Shown piece by piece: positions 35,155 through 43,479 of a DNA stretch of 64,000 nucleotides (the stretch's first letter is position 1; each line of letters starts with the position of its first letter). A model generated the notes under the pieces. It was not told where the DNA came from and did not search any database. It saw nothing but the letters and a program-made list of their open reading frames with translations. A program made the position numbers and the translations under genes. Source of the DNA: JAXGMQ01 sp040768585. Its GTDB lineage: Bacteria; Caldisericota; Caldisericia; JAAYUI01. The stretch is from positions 1,612,001 through 1,676,000 of the forward strand of contig JAXGMQ010000001.1 in assembly GCA_040768585.1 (NCBI GenBank), given 5' to 3'.

Positions 35155-36449
35155 GTGAACTTGCAAAAAAGATAAAAAGAAAACTCACACCTGGTGAGTA
35201 CAGAATTCAAGTCAGAATTTGGGTACAGTGGGCGTTTTTTGCTCTGGCTGCCGGCCCTTTGTTTGTGCTTGCTCCAATCGTGAAGCAACTCCCTGCCCCG
35301 TGGTATGTTTGCTGGTCTTGTCCGACAGGCTCTGGCGCTTGCGCCTTAGGAACACTTCAACACTTTACCGGAGCGGGTACTTTCTCCTTTTTCACCGTTG
35401 GCTTCCTTGGTCTGCTTGGTGTTCTCATAGGTAGAGCAACCTGCGCCTGGGTTTGTCCGATGGGTTTCCTCCAGGAGATGCTCTATAAGATGAAAAGATA
35501 TGGTTCCTACATTGTCGGAATCATCATCTTCGTCACAACAATGTTTCTTGCATGGTTTACTCCGTTCTTGGGAACCGCCTGGAATGTCACAAGAGATTTG
35601 AGCGGAAAATATTCAAGCTATGGATTGAACTACTTACTCGAATCTGGGCAGATGAATGCATTCATCTTCTGGTTGGCTCTGTATCTTGTCATTGCTGTTG
35701 GCTTCTCGCTTATATTCTTCCTCCCACAGAGGAAATTCACACTTCCAAACTCACTTGCCCAGTTTATGCGTTGGTTCTTCTTCCTGTTCCCGTTCATATT
35801 CTTTGTAATAATAACCCGTTACAACTTTGACACTGGAACATGGGGACTTGGTGAGGTTTGGTGGTGCAAGATTTGTCCGATTGGCACAATAACTGCCGGC
35901 TTCCCGCAGATGTATCTCCAAGCGATTCCGCAGTCAGCATTCCCAATCTTCGGTCTGACATCAACAGCTTTCATTGGTCTCTCAACCTATCAGGGAATCT
36001 TTGGTGAAGCCCAGCTCATGTACTTTATCAAATGGACAATGACGACTGGCCTCATGTGGCTTATGATCAACTCCAAGCGTTTCTTCTGCAAAGGCATATG
36101 TCCGCTTGGAACTATTTTCAACATCTTCAACTGGGTATCAGCCAACAAGATCAAAGTTGATCAGGCAAACTGCAGAGGTTCGTCTTGCAACTGGTGTGTC
36201 AACCACTGTCCAATGGATATCGCAATCTATGACCCAACCGCTCAATGGCATTGCATCAGATGTCTCGATTGTCTCGCTTGCCCGTTTGGTGTGGTCAAAC
36301 ACGAGGTCTCGCCGATATTCAAATGGTTGGTCAAAGAGCCACCGGCCAAGAATATCCCAGCGCTCAAAGAACCAAATCCACCAAACAATCCAACGTTCAT
36401 GCAGTGGGCAGGATTTGTTGACTACACTCCACCACAGGCAAGAAAGTAA
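35151..36449 (+). CDS. NapH-like membrane-bound 4Fe-4S polyferredoxin
   Basis: A 432-residue protein. I choose ATG 35151 (MSELAKKIKRK), overlapping the previous stop. Cysteine motifs alternate with membrane helices: VCWSCPTGSGACALG, CAWVCPMGF, WCKICPIGT and FCKGICPLGT, the Fer4_5/NapH/CcoG pattern. A C-terminal ferredoxin-like part has CRGSSCNWCVNHCPMD and CIRCLDCLACPFG (two clusters). Such proteins pass electrons between membrane quinols or ferredoxin and an exported partner. No nitrate-reductase genes are near, so the acceptor is unknown. A strong terminator follows. Confidence 0.88.
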   Translation: MSELAKKIKRKLTPGEYRIQVRIWVQWAFFALAAGPLFVLAPIVKQLPAPWYVCWSCPTGSGACALGTLQHFTGAGTFSFFTVGFLGLLGVLIGRATCAWVCPMGFLQEMLYKMKRYGSYIVGIIIFVTTMFLAWFTPFLGTAWNVTRDLSGKYSSYGLNYLLESGQMNAFIFWLALYLVIAVGFSLIFFLPQRKFTLPNSLAQFMRWFFFLFPFIFFVIITRYNFDTGTWGLGEVWWCKICPIGTITAGFPQMYLQAIPQSAFPIFGLTSTAFIGLSTYQGIFGEAQLMYFIKWTMTTGLMWLMINSKRFFCKGICPLGTIFNIFNWVSANKIKVDQANCRGSSCNWCVNHCPMDIAIYDPTAQWHCIRCLDCLACPFGVVKHEVSPIFKWLVKEPPAKNIPALKEPNPPNNPTFMQWAGFVDYTPPQARK

Positions 36450-36487
36450 TTCTGTTTTTCAAAGAAAAACTGAAAAATTGTATCCTT

Positions 36488-36527
36488 GGAAGACCAGTCG
36501 ATTGTGGCTGGTCTTCTTTGCGTTTTT
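36488..36527 (+). terminator. Rho-independent terminator
   Basis: GAAGACCAG (36489-36497) and CTGGTCTTC (36508-36516) form a perfect 9-bp stem with a 10-base loop, followed by TTTGCGTTTTT. It lies 39 bases after the polyferredoxin stop codon. Confidence 0.8.
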
Positions 36528-36575
36528 AGGGTAGAGTAATCTCTGAGGATAGCCTTTTTGGAGGTTTGTAAGTTG

Positions 36576-37556
36576 ATGAGAAGATTTACTGGAATAGCTG
36601 TATCTCTTGCGCTTGTTTTTGCGTTTGTTTCGTGCTCAAAGGTTGAACCACCCAATCCCGAACTTTGTCAAAACCCAACAGCGGAAGAGGCTGACCTGAT
36701 TGCCCCATATATCCCCATTGATATGTCGGTTATCGCTTTGCGTCGGGTTGATGGGAATCCCTCGTGGGTGTTTGTGGCTCTTGAGGATTCGGATAACTAT
36801 ATGATTAACCTCATGGTCTTCTCGATTGAGGACAATAAGGTAACGAGAAAATACGAGATGGGTAAGACCATCGGTGAGGATATCGCCTTTGGCTTGTTTC
36901 TCGACAATGATTGGTGGGCTTCAGTCCCCTTTGGTGATGAGATTGTCTGCCCAGTGGTATTCTACTATGGTGGTACAAGCTGGGTGAACAGTTTTGCCAA
37001 GTTTCTCACTGTATCCCCAGATGGACTATCTGAGCTTGATGTCAAGCAAGAACCTTGGACTGTCGCAGTTGATTTGGTCACAGAAAAAGATGAAGTGGTA
37101 ATCAGGGTACTCGATGCAAGATATGAGATGTTTAGCTCACTTTGCCACGCCTGCGCTCCAGCGCGAATGTTCTTTTTTGGTAAACGAGGCAGCGAGTTTG
37201 TGAATGTGACAAGTGAATACACTGATTATGCCGATAAACAGGTCGTTTCTGCGATGCTTGCCTACAAAAATCGAGAACAGGGCGAAGGACAGTTCAGGAT
37301 TGGTGATGCCCTTCAAGCCTACCTCTATGCTGAGTCGGCGGGATTATCCGAAAAGTACTACCAGGAGATATATGACATGCTTGACCCAACAGCATTTGAG
37401 GGTGATGAAGCGGTAGCAGCTGAGGCTCGCAACCTTGTCAACGAGGCATATTCAAGAGGGATACAAACAATTGAACTCAGAGGGTTTGAAGATCCAACTG
37501 GCAAGGACATCCGTTGGAACAAAATCAACTGGGATGTGTGGGAGTTTGAACAATGA
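36576..37556 (+). CDS. Putative lipoprotein, unknown function
   Basis: A 326-residue exported protein with a type II signal sequence ending AFVSC (lipidated Cys20). ATG 36576 follows GGAGG at 36560-36564. The mature part is acidic. It has LCHACAP (a CxxC pair) near residue 190 and a helical C-terminal part. It overlaps the next lipoprotein gene by 4 bp. The two share architecture (signal, beta-rich body, helical end) and a similar length, so they may be distant paralogues acting together. Confidence 0.7.
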   Translation: MRRFTGIAVSLALVFAFVSCSKVEPPNPELCQNPTAEEADLIAPYIPIDMSVIALRRVDGNPSWVFVALEDSDNYMINLMVFSIEDNKVTRKYEMGKTIGEDIAFGLFLDNDWWASVPFGDEIVCPVVFYYGGTSWVNSFAKFLTVSPDGLSELDVKQEPWTVAVDLVTEKDEVVIRVLDARYEMFSSLCHACAPARMFFFGKRGSEFVNVTSEYTDYADKQVVSAMLAYKNREQGEGQFRIGDALQAYLYAESAGLSEKYYQEIYDMLDPTAFEGDEAVAAEARNLVNEAYSRGIQTIELRGFEDPTGKDIRWNKINWDVWEFEQ

Positions 37557-38542
37557 GAAAATTTGCTATAATTCTTTTGTGTGCGGCGTTTCTTGTGCAA
37601 TTTGGATGTGGTGAGGTTACTCCTGATGAGATGGTAGACGACACTAACGGTTCGAATAACATGACTGATAACGTGGTTGTCGAAGAATATGCAGCTTCTG
37701 ATTTCTTGAACGTTTTGCCCGATGGGTATGAGGTATCGAACTGGAGCGTAGTCGAATCTGGTGATGTCTTTCTTATAGCAAAAAATGGTGAAGGACTCTG
37801 CCCACACAAGCTTATGATTCTTGATGAGAAGCTTGAGATTATCAAATCCTTCAAACCATTTGACGCTGTAGCGGTTGAATTTGGACAAGGTGCCAACTGG
37901 CCAGGAAAACTTGATGATTCGACCGATGGGTATCCAATTGCAATTGATCTTGGAGTTGAGGATATCCCCAGCTATTTTGTGAAGGTCTTTTCTTATCCTG
38001 GCTATAATGAAGTTCCGATGGGGTATGACTATGGTTTTGTGCCAAGGAACTTTGACAACATTGATCTTGAGGGATTTTCTGAGCTTGTGGTGTTTGATAT
38101 CAGGTGGACTTATTCCGACTCGGACGTTTTAGCTGGACAACCCTACACACAGCGTGTCTTGAAATACTCTGATGGAGTGTTTTCTGACGAGACCTCGTCA
38201 CACACAAACCAGATGGCACCAGGTTTGAGGCAGTTTATTGATGGGCTATCATACTCCGAGAGTGACGGCGACATCTCAACATTTGCTATATCTTTGATGC
38301 TTGTCAAAGATGCCATGGCGGGGAACGATCGAGAGGGGAAACTTGAGGCTTTGGGTATGATAGAGGGTGCTATCTCTCGGTTGACTGACCGCAAAAGCAT
38401 AGAATTCATGGAGAATATCCTCTTTGGTTTGCAAACCCAGTTTAAGGAAATGGACGAATCAGGTGATTACAGTAAACCATTTGAACCACCATGGGAAGCA
38501 CAAAAAAACCTTCCTGCGTGGACAATGCTTGAGTTGGATTAG
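37553..38542 (+). CDS. Putative lipoprotein, unknown function
   Basis: A 329-residue product with a type II signal sequence (MRKFAIILLCAAFLVQFGC, Cys19 at the lipobox). The body is acidic and beta-rich (DGYEVSNWSVVESGDVFLIA), followed by a helical end (about 230-310). Its ATG overlaps the stop of the preceding lipoprotein gene. No domain is recognised. The order suggests a two-component surface unit with its neighbour. Confidence 0.7.
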   Translation: MRKFAIILLCAAFLVQFGCGEVTPDEMVDDTNGSNNMTDNVVVEEYAASDFLNVLPDGYEVSNWSVVESGDVFLIAKNGEGLCPHKLMILDEKLEIIKSFKPFDAVAVEFGQGANWPGKLDDSTDGYPIAIDLGVEDIPSYFVKVFSYPGYNEVPMGYDYGFVPRNFDNIDLEGFSELVVFDIRWTYSDSDVLAGQPYTQRVLKYSDGVFSDETSSHTNQMAPGLRQFIDGLSYSESDGDISTFAISLMLVKDAMAGNDREGKLEALGMIEGAISRLTDRKSIEFMENILFGLQTQFKEMDESGDYSKPFEPPWEAQKNLPAWTMLELD

Positions 38543-38586
38543 GAATTCAATCCCAGACTGAATTGTTGGTTGAACATTATTTTTCC

Positions 38587-38615
38587 TTGACAGTTAAAGT
38601 GATTTTGGTTATAAA
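38587..38615 (+). promoter_or_regulatory. Promoter of the tRNA-Gln/tRNA-Glu unit
   Basis: Perfect TTGACA (38587-38592) and TATAAA (38610-38615) with the optimal 17-bp spacer, about 11 bases before the first tRNA. This is the clearest sigma-70-type promoter in the window. Confidence 0.8.
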
Positions 38616-38626
38616 ATCACCCGAGT

Positions 38627-38702
38627 TGGCGGATGGTGTAATTGGTAACACGTCTGACTCTGGATCAGAAGACTCTAGGTTCGAGTCCTAGTCTGCCAGC
38701 CA
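38627..38702 (+). tRNA. tRNA-Gln (anticodon CUG)
   Basis: Acceptor TGGCGGA pairs with TCTGCCA (one G-U). The anticodon stem TCTGA/TCAGA holds loop CTCTGGA with anticodon CTG, and the T arm is CTAGGTTCGAGTCCTAG. Discriminator G and CCA are encoded. It is 18 bases upstream of tRNA-Glu and co-transcribed with it. Confidence 0.95.
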
Positions 38703-38720
38703 ACTTTCCTTTGAAAACGT

Positions 38721-38795
38721 GGCGCTATAGTATAGTGGTTAGTACATGGGGCTCTCAATCCCAAGACAGGAGTTCGATTCTCCTTAGCGCTACCA
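38721..38795 (+). tRNA. tRNA-Glu (anticodon CUC)
   Basis: Acceptor GGCGCTA pairs with TAGCGCT. The anticodon stem TGGGG/TCCCA holds loop CTCTCAA with anticodon CTC, and the T arm is AGGAGTTCGATTCTCCT. CCA is encoded. The UUC-reading Glu isoacceptor must be elsewhere. Confidence 0.95.
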
Positions 38796-38933
38796 ATCCG
38801 ATTCCTTGATGTCTTCTCAATCTCTTATTTCATGCTATTCCTGCATTCCCTGCACTTCTTTCGACCAAATTATTTCTTGTGAAGCGTTTTTTTTGGACCA
38901 TTCACGTGAACCCTTTGGTGTGACATCTCATAT

Positions 38934-38946
38934 CTCCTCTTAGGAG
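38934..38946 (+). promoter_or_regulatory. Hairpin covering the Shine-Dalgarno of the first array gene
   Basis: CTCCT (38934-38938) can pair with AGGAG (38942-38946), which is the ribosome binding site of the gene at 38955. The same position upstream of the gene at 40745 has CTTCT/AGGAG (40721-40733, one G-U). The 42 bases ending at these sites (38907-38948 and 40694-40735) align without gaps with 32 identities, so the leader is shared and not only the coding part. Confidence 0.4.
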
Positions 38947-38954
38947 GATGTATC

Positions 38955-40586
38955 ATGAAGAAACTTGTCATATGTTTGGTTTTGGCTGTAATGCTTTTGG
39001 TTTCTCTGGGGTTGAGCATTGTGGTATCAAGCCCAAAATCGACAGCAGGTGAGGTGTATGATTACCCAAATAGATACACAACTCTTATCCATGGCGGTGA
39101 TATCCCCTACGTTCTCTTCCTCTACGATGACCTGAGCTTTGAGATAAGGAGTATCCACGACCTGAGCTTGCAGCTGGAGTCAAAGATTCCATGGGATACG
39201 CATATTTCTTGTGTTGGTGATGATATATTTGAAACTATCTGGTTGTTCGATGATTCAATTCTGTTCACGAGTCGTTGTGATACATATCCCATATCAAAAC
39301 ACCTATTTTTCACCTTCGATGGGGAATTTTTTGAATTTGAGTCGGAGTTTTTTTTCCAAGTCATTCGAAGTAATGGTGAAAACATCTATATCAAAAATCA
39401 ACATGGAGACTCAAATTACCCATGCGCTGTTTCTAATGGTGAAGTAATCTGGAAGAAGGAAAACACACAATATGCATCAACTCCAGTTATACCCTCAAGA
39501 CAGAAGGCTGATTCAATTATTTGGTTATATCATTTCGATGAAAAAAGAACATTTGGCATCAACCCTCTAAATGGCGAGGAGAAACTAAGCATTCCAGGTG
39601 AGTACGGTGTTGCAGTATTGTCCAATGATTTCTCTGTGCTTGTGTCATGTGAGAAAATGCGATCATTCTCATCATCTGGATATATTACTATCAAAGATTT
39701 CCTAATTATCAATAATCACACAGGAGATATTACCTATTCTATCGACAAGCTCGATTTTGTTCGATCAGGCGATAAGTATCTCATCAGAGGTGACCAAACG
39801 AGTGTTTTCATCATGAAACCAGAACGGAGCGTCAAATATATAGAGCAATACAAAATTGTTGGTGATTGTGAGTTTATAACCATAAATCCTGCAACAGGGG
39901 AGATAAAAAAGGGAATCATTACAGTACCAATAACATACACTTATGAAAATCAACCCTCAAAGATTGGCTATAATGGGGTGCAAAGATATCAAAATGGTTA
40001 CCTGTTCATCGACAATTCGATGTATGACACATACTCAGACAGGTATGTGATTGGTGGAGTGAGTGAGATTGTTGGTGAATACGTTATTGGTGCAAATAGT
40101 TGTTATGATCTTAAGTGGTTGAAGCATGTGTGGACAATACAGAGATACGAACCCTGGATGTCAGGCACAATAGGGGACTTTACTTATCATTACTACCTTG
40201 AGAAGGACATGTCTGGCAACCACTACTACAAGATTGTTCCACAGAAAGTTGGTAGGGAGAAAGTAGAACCATATGCTTACTACCTTCCAGCCCCACTACA
40301 TAGATTTTTGCCGACCAAATATGGATTGTTCATGTTTGATTACCGCACAAACACCTTCACACTGCACAGACCAGGTGCGATTGAACCAGCATACTCAGTT
40401 GAATATGCTTCACTCTCAAACTTCACGAAAGATTATTATTTGACAGATGATGGTGAATTTGTTGTGTTTGAGTTTGAACGAATTGTCTACTACCCAGAGA
40501 AAAAGATTGAAGAGATAACCTTGTATGCCAGAGTCAAGAATGGTGAGGTGCTGACAGAGGAGAAGTATAACAACCTCCAAAAATAG
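38955..40586 (+). CDS. Secreted beta-propeller-like protein, short class (array member 1)
   Basis: A 543-residue exported protein with signal peptide MKKLVICLVLAVMLLVSLGL and no lipobox. The mature chain is acidic and aromatic, with repeated short beta units of the type found in PQQ-like/quinoprotein propellers (SIIWLYHFDEKRTFGINPLN; GEYVIGANSCYDLKWLKHVW), but without exact PQQ motifs. The C-terminus ends in a strand-rich segment (FVVFEFERIVYYPEKKIEEI) and lacks the conserved IESNGLLDT domain of the long class. GGAGG is 8 bases before the ATG. Function unknown. It is the first of the paralogous array after the tRNAs. Confidence 0.8.
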   Translation: MKKLVICLVLAVMLLVSLGLSIVVSSPKSTAGEVYDYPNRYTTLIHGGDIPYVLFLYDDLSFEIRSIHDLSLQLESKIPWDTHISCVGDDIFETIWLFDDSILFTSRCDTYPISKHLFFTFDGEFFEFESEFFFQVIRSNGENIYIKNQHGDSNYPCAVSNGEVIWKKENTQYASTPVIPSRQKADSIIWLYHFDEKRTFGINPLNGEEKLSIPGEYGVAVLSNDFSVLVSCEKMRSFSSSGYITIKDFLIINNHTGDITYSIDKLDFVRSGDKYLIRGDQTSVFIMKPERSVKYIEQYKIVGDCEFITINPATGEIKKGIITVPITYTYENQPSKIGYNGVQRYQNGYLFIDNSMYDTYSDRYVIGGVSEIVGEYVIGANSCYDLKWLKHVWTIQRYEPWMSGTIGDFTYHYYLEKDMSGNHYYKIVPQKVGREKVEPYAYYLPAPLHRFLPTKYGLFMFDYRTNTFTLHRPGAIEPAYSVEYASLSNFTKDYYLTDDGEFVVFEFERIVYYPEKKIEEITLYARVKNGEVLTEEKYNNLQK

Positions 40587-40744
40587 CCTCATATTTTGAG
40601 AATATGTAGTGTTTCAATTGCAAGTTCGAGGTGTTTTTAGTCATTGTGATGTGCCAAAGAACACTTCTTGTGTTGTATCAAGATTATCACTTTTGAACCG
40701 TTTGTGTTTGATTTTCATATCTTCTCTTAGGAGGACTTTGCTTT

Positions 40745-43417
40745 ATGAGAAAATTTGTGGCTGCCTATTTGGCTGTTGTTTTGGCTTGTTTTCTCCTGTT
40801 AGGAGATTTTTCATACTTATTTGCAGTCGATACTAAAACAGTATCTTTTCCGCTGTTACCCTCAAAGATTGTGACTTTTGATGGGGATATTGTGGTGATA
40901 AACTTACCTGGTCAGGAGGGGGTGTATAGTCATGTCGGAAGTTCGAACAACAAGTATCTCATCGATGGGGACTTAGAGCTTAAAGGTCCTTATGAGACAT
41001 ACCCCGATTATGTTCAAAAAGAAATCATTACATATTCACACTCTGAGTTTCCACAGTGGATGACTTTGACAGGATCTGAGAAAGATGAAGTGTATCTGGT
41101 TGATTGGTTAGCCACAAACGAAGTTGAGCAGGAGAGTGGTAGACTATTTTTCTATGAATGGTTTGAAAACAAGGTAGTTAAAGTGAGAGTCTATGACATA
41201 AGAAATAAAGTTGTTATATCAGAGTTTGTCCTAGATGGATATGTAAAACAAATTATCTCTGACAGGATCCTCTCGTTTGTATCACCTGAAAAGGAAATCA
41301 GGTTTTTTGACTACATAGAACAGTGCTATCTAACAGAGTGTGATAAAAGAATCCTCTATGACTACCACAAGCAAGTTGTTGTGACCGACACACAAATTAT
41401 CAATCTTAAAACAAACGAAAGGTATCCATTGCCAGAGGTTGTGACAAGATATTGGAGAAATGATGATATGGACTCTGGTTGTCATGTCCAGGACAATTAT
41501 TTTGTAATCTTTTATCACAAACTCAACCCAGATGTGGATAAGTATAGGTTTCATATTCTTGATGAAAAAGGCAGTCTTATTCGAGAATTCAAGGAACTGG
41601 TTGGAACGTGGTATGAGTTTGGCAGAGATTATGCAAGGGGACTTAATACGGTCAGAGATGAGAGTGGAATATACACAAAATCTATGTTTGTTTTCGATAT
41701 TCACTCTGATGAGATTTTGCTTGATATCCCACATGAACTCGATGCGCAGTATTCATGGCACACAAGAACTATTTATGGCAGATACATCATTTTAAGAACT
41801 GCAAAATGGATGGATATTTATGATATTCCGGAGCGGAAATTGCTTAACCGTTATCCAATTCCATCTTATAGCAGTATGGTTGTTAGCGGGAATGAGATAT
41901 TTGTTAAGGATCTGGCATCGGAACACAATATTTCTTGTGAGTGGGATGAAAGAGAAATGTACAAACTAGACGAGGATTTGGCGCTTGATTATGACAATCC
42001 AATTCCTTGCTATAATTGTGAATACGATGATTTGTATGAAAAATGTTTTCTCCGGGCATATTTACAAATAGTAACGACTATTGATAATGAGACTGTCAAT
42101 GTTGATATAAAGCTTCACAAAAATCCATATATAAGAAATGAATCGATGTGGGATATTAATTTTGGTGAAGATGAATTATTCTCAAAGAAATTCTATGCAA
42201 TCAAGCGAGAGAAACTCTACTACTTTGGGCGAAAAGGATATTTGTATGTGTTTGATTTCTTCACAAGCAAAAGGTATGTTTACACATATGAAAATTTTGA
42301 TTCGATCGAGATTCCTAAAGATGTGCTTGAGAATAAAATTGTTTGCTACAGCAAAATAGAGCAGATTGCAGAAAACGAGAAATGTCTGGCATTTGCATTG
42401 GATGAGCACAATCTTGTATATATCAATAAGGAATCGAGATATTCACGAGTTGACCACTATCCTGAAGGTTTTGTGGCTGTGCATGTGTTTGATGGTGGAT
42501 ATGGGTTAGATGGTAGGATTGTTTTGGAAAATGGAGACTCTATTGAGATGCCATCAAAGATTTTGGATATCTATAAAAATCAAGTTTTTTACAAGCTGCC
42601 TTGTGAGGATGAAAAAAAAGAAGTCGAGAGTGAAATATTCTATCCGTGTGAAATATATTATTCATACAATATAGAAACGAGTGTTACACAAAGAGTAATG
42701 GATTTTGCCTCAGATAGTCCAACGATAGTCTCTGATTTTATTTCGAGTAAGAGTGTGTTTCTCCCAAAGAAAAACCTTCTATCATATGATTTCATGGACA
42801 ATTCTATGTCATATATTCAATCTGAATTTCCTCTTGACATAGGCTCAATACGCGCAGGAAAAGATTGGATTGATGCAGCAGATTATGATATCACAAGACC
42901 TGATAGCATTGTCAGATACACCCCCTGCCCAACTTTCTCAATAGAAATGATTTACAAAGACGGCAACAAGGTCAAATTCAATCTCACAGCGACAAGAGGT
43001 GATGGGTATTCTTCGCCACTGTCTGGCAAGGCGTATGTCCTTCCATGGGGAGTAAAAAATCTAGAGCCAAGAAAGAATGAATCATTGGAGCCTATGAATC
43101 CAATTCTGATAAAGTTTGACAAATCCAGTATTGTCGAGTTTAACTCGCTTGAATTTGGAGAAAGTGTGGTGTTGGAGTTTGACATTCCCGATGCTGCTGA
43201 TGCTTTATACAATCTTTGGAGCTATATGGATTTTGAAACAAACAGTCAATTTGGTGAGAAACTTTTTTGTCTCAATATTGAGTCAAACGGACTTTTAGAC
43301 ACCAGAAAAAGTGTTTTCGATATTGACATCAACCCAGGAGGTCGCATGCTGTTTTGGGGTAGGAGTATCTATGATACAATAAATAGAGCGAGTGTGTCGA
43401 TGTATTGGTACAGATAA
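40745..43417 (+). CDS. Secreted beta-propeller-like protein, long class (array member 2)
   Basis: An 890-residue exported protein with signal peptide MRKFVAAYLAVVLACFLLLG. The large central region (about 35-720) is beta-repeat rich (GRYIILRTAKWMDIYDIPER; GRKGYLYVFDFFTSKRYVY). The end (about 725-890) is the shared domain: CPTFSIEM, then SGKAYVLPWG, a long spacer and NIESNGLLDTRKS. It departs from the other members by ending RASVSMYWYR where they have DEQ-A-V-x-T-x-W. Its leader resembles that of the gene at 38955. Function unknown. Confidence 0.8.
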   Translation: MRKFVAAYLAVVLACFLLLGDFSYLFAVDTKTVSFPLLPSKIVTFDGDIVVINLPGQEGVYSHVGSSNNKYLIDGDLELKGPYETYPDYVQKEIITYSHSEFPQWMTLTGSEKDEVYLVDWLATNEVEQESGRLFFYEWFENKVVKVRVYDIRNKVVISEFVLDGYVKQIISDRILSFVSPEKEIRFFDYIEQCYLTECDKRILYDYHKQVVVTDTQIINLKTNERYPLPEVVTRYWRNDDMDSGCHVQDNYFVIFYHKLNPDVDKYRFHILDEKGSLIREFKELVGTWYEFGRDYARGLNTVRDESGIYTKSMFVFDIHSDEILLDIPHELDAQYSWHTRTIYGRYIILRTAKWMDIYDIPERKLLNRYPIPSYSSMVVSGNEIFVKDLASEHNISCEWDEREMYKLDEDLALDYDNPIPCYNCEYDDLYEKCFLRAYLQIVTTIDNETVNVDIKLHKNPYIRNESMWDINFGEDELFSKKFYAIKREKLYYFGRKGYLYVFDFFTSKRYVYTYENFDSIEIPKDVLENKIVCYSKIEQIAENEKCLAFALDEHNLVYINKESRYSRVDHYPEGFVAVHVFDGGYGLDGRIVLENGDSIEMPSKILDIYKNQVFYKLPCEDEKKEVESEIFYPCEIYYSYNIETSVTQRVMDFASDSPTIVSDFISSKSVFLPKKNLLSYDFMDNSMSYIQSEFPLDIGSIRAGKDWIDAADYDITRPDSIVRYTPCPTFSIEMIYKDGNKVKFNLTATRGDGYSSPLSGKAYVLPWGVKNLEPRKNESLEPMNPILIKFDKSSIVEFNSLEFGESVVLEFDIPDAADALYNLWSYMDFETNSQFGEKLFCLNIESNGLLDTRKSVFDIDINPGGRMLFWGRSIYDTINRASVSMYWYR

Positions 43418-43479
43418 GTGGCATGCGCTTTGCGAAAAGGTATGGGGGTACAATGGTGATCATGGAAAAAGGGGAGAAC

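Noticed and set aside
36106..36534. 142-codon frame on the plus strand inside the polyferredoxin gene and terminator
   Set aside because: Out-of-frame shadow of a gene with clear iron-sulfur motifs. It also runs through the terminator hairpin.
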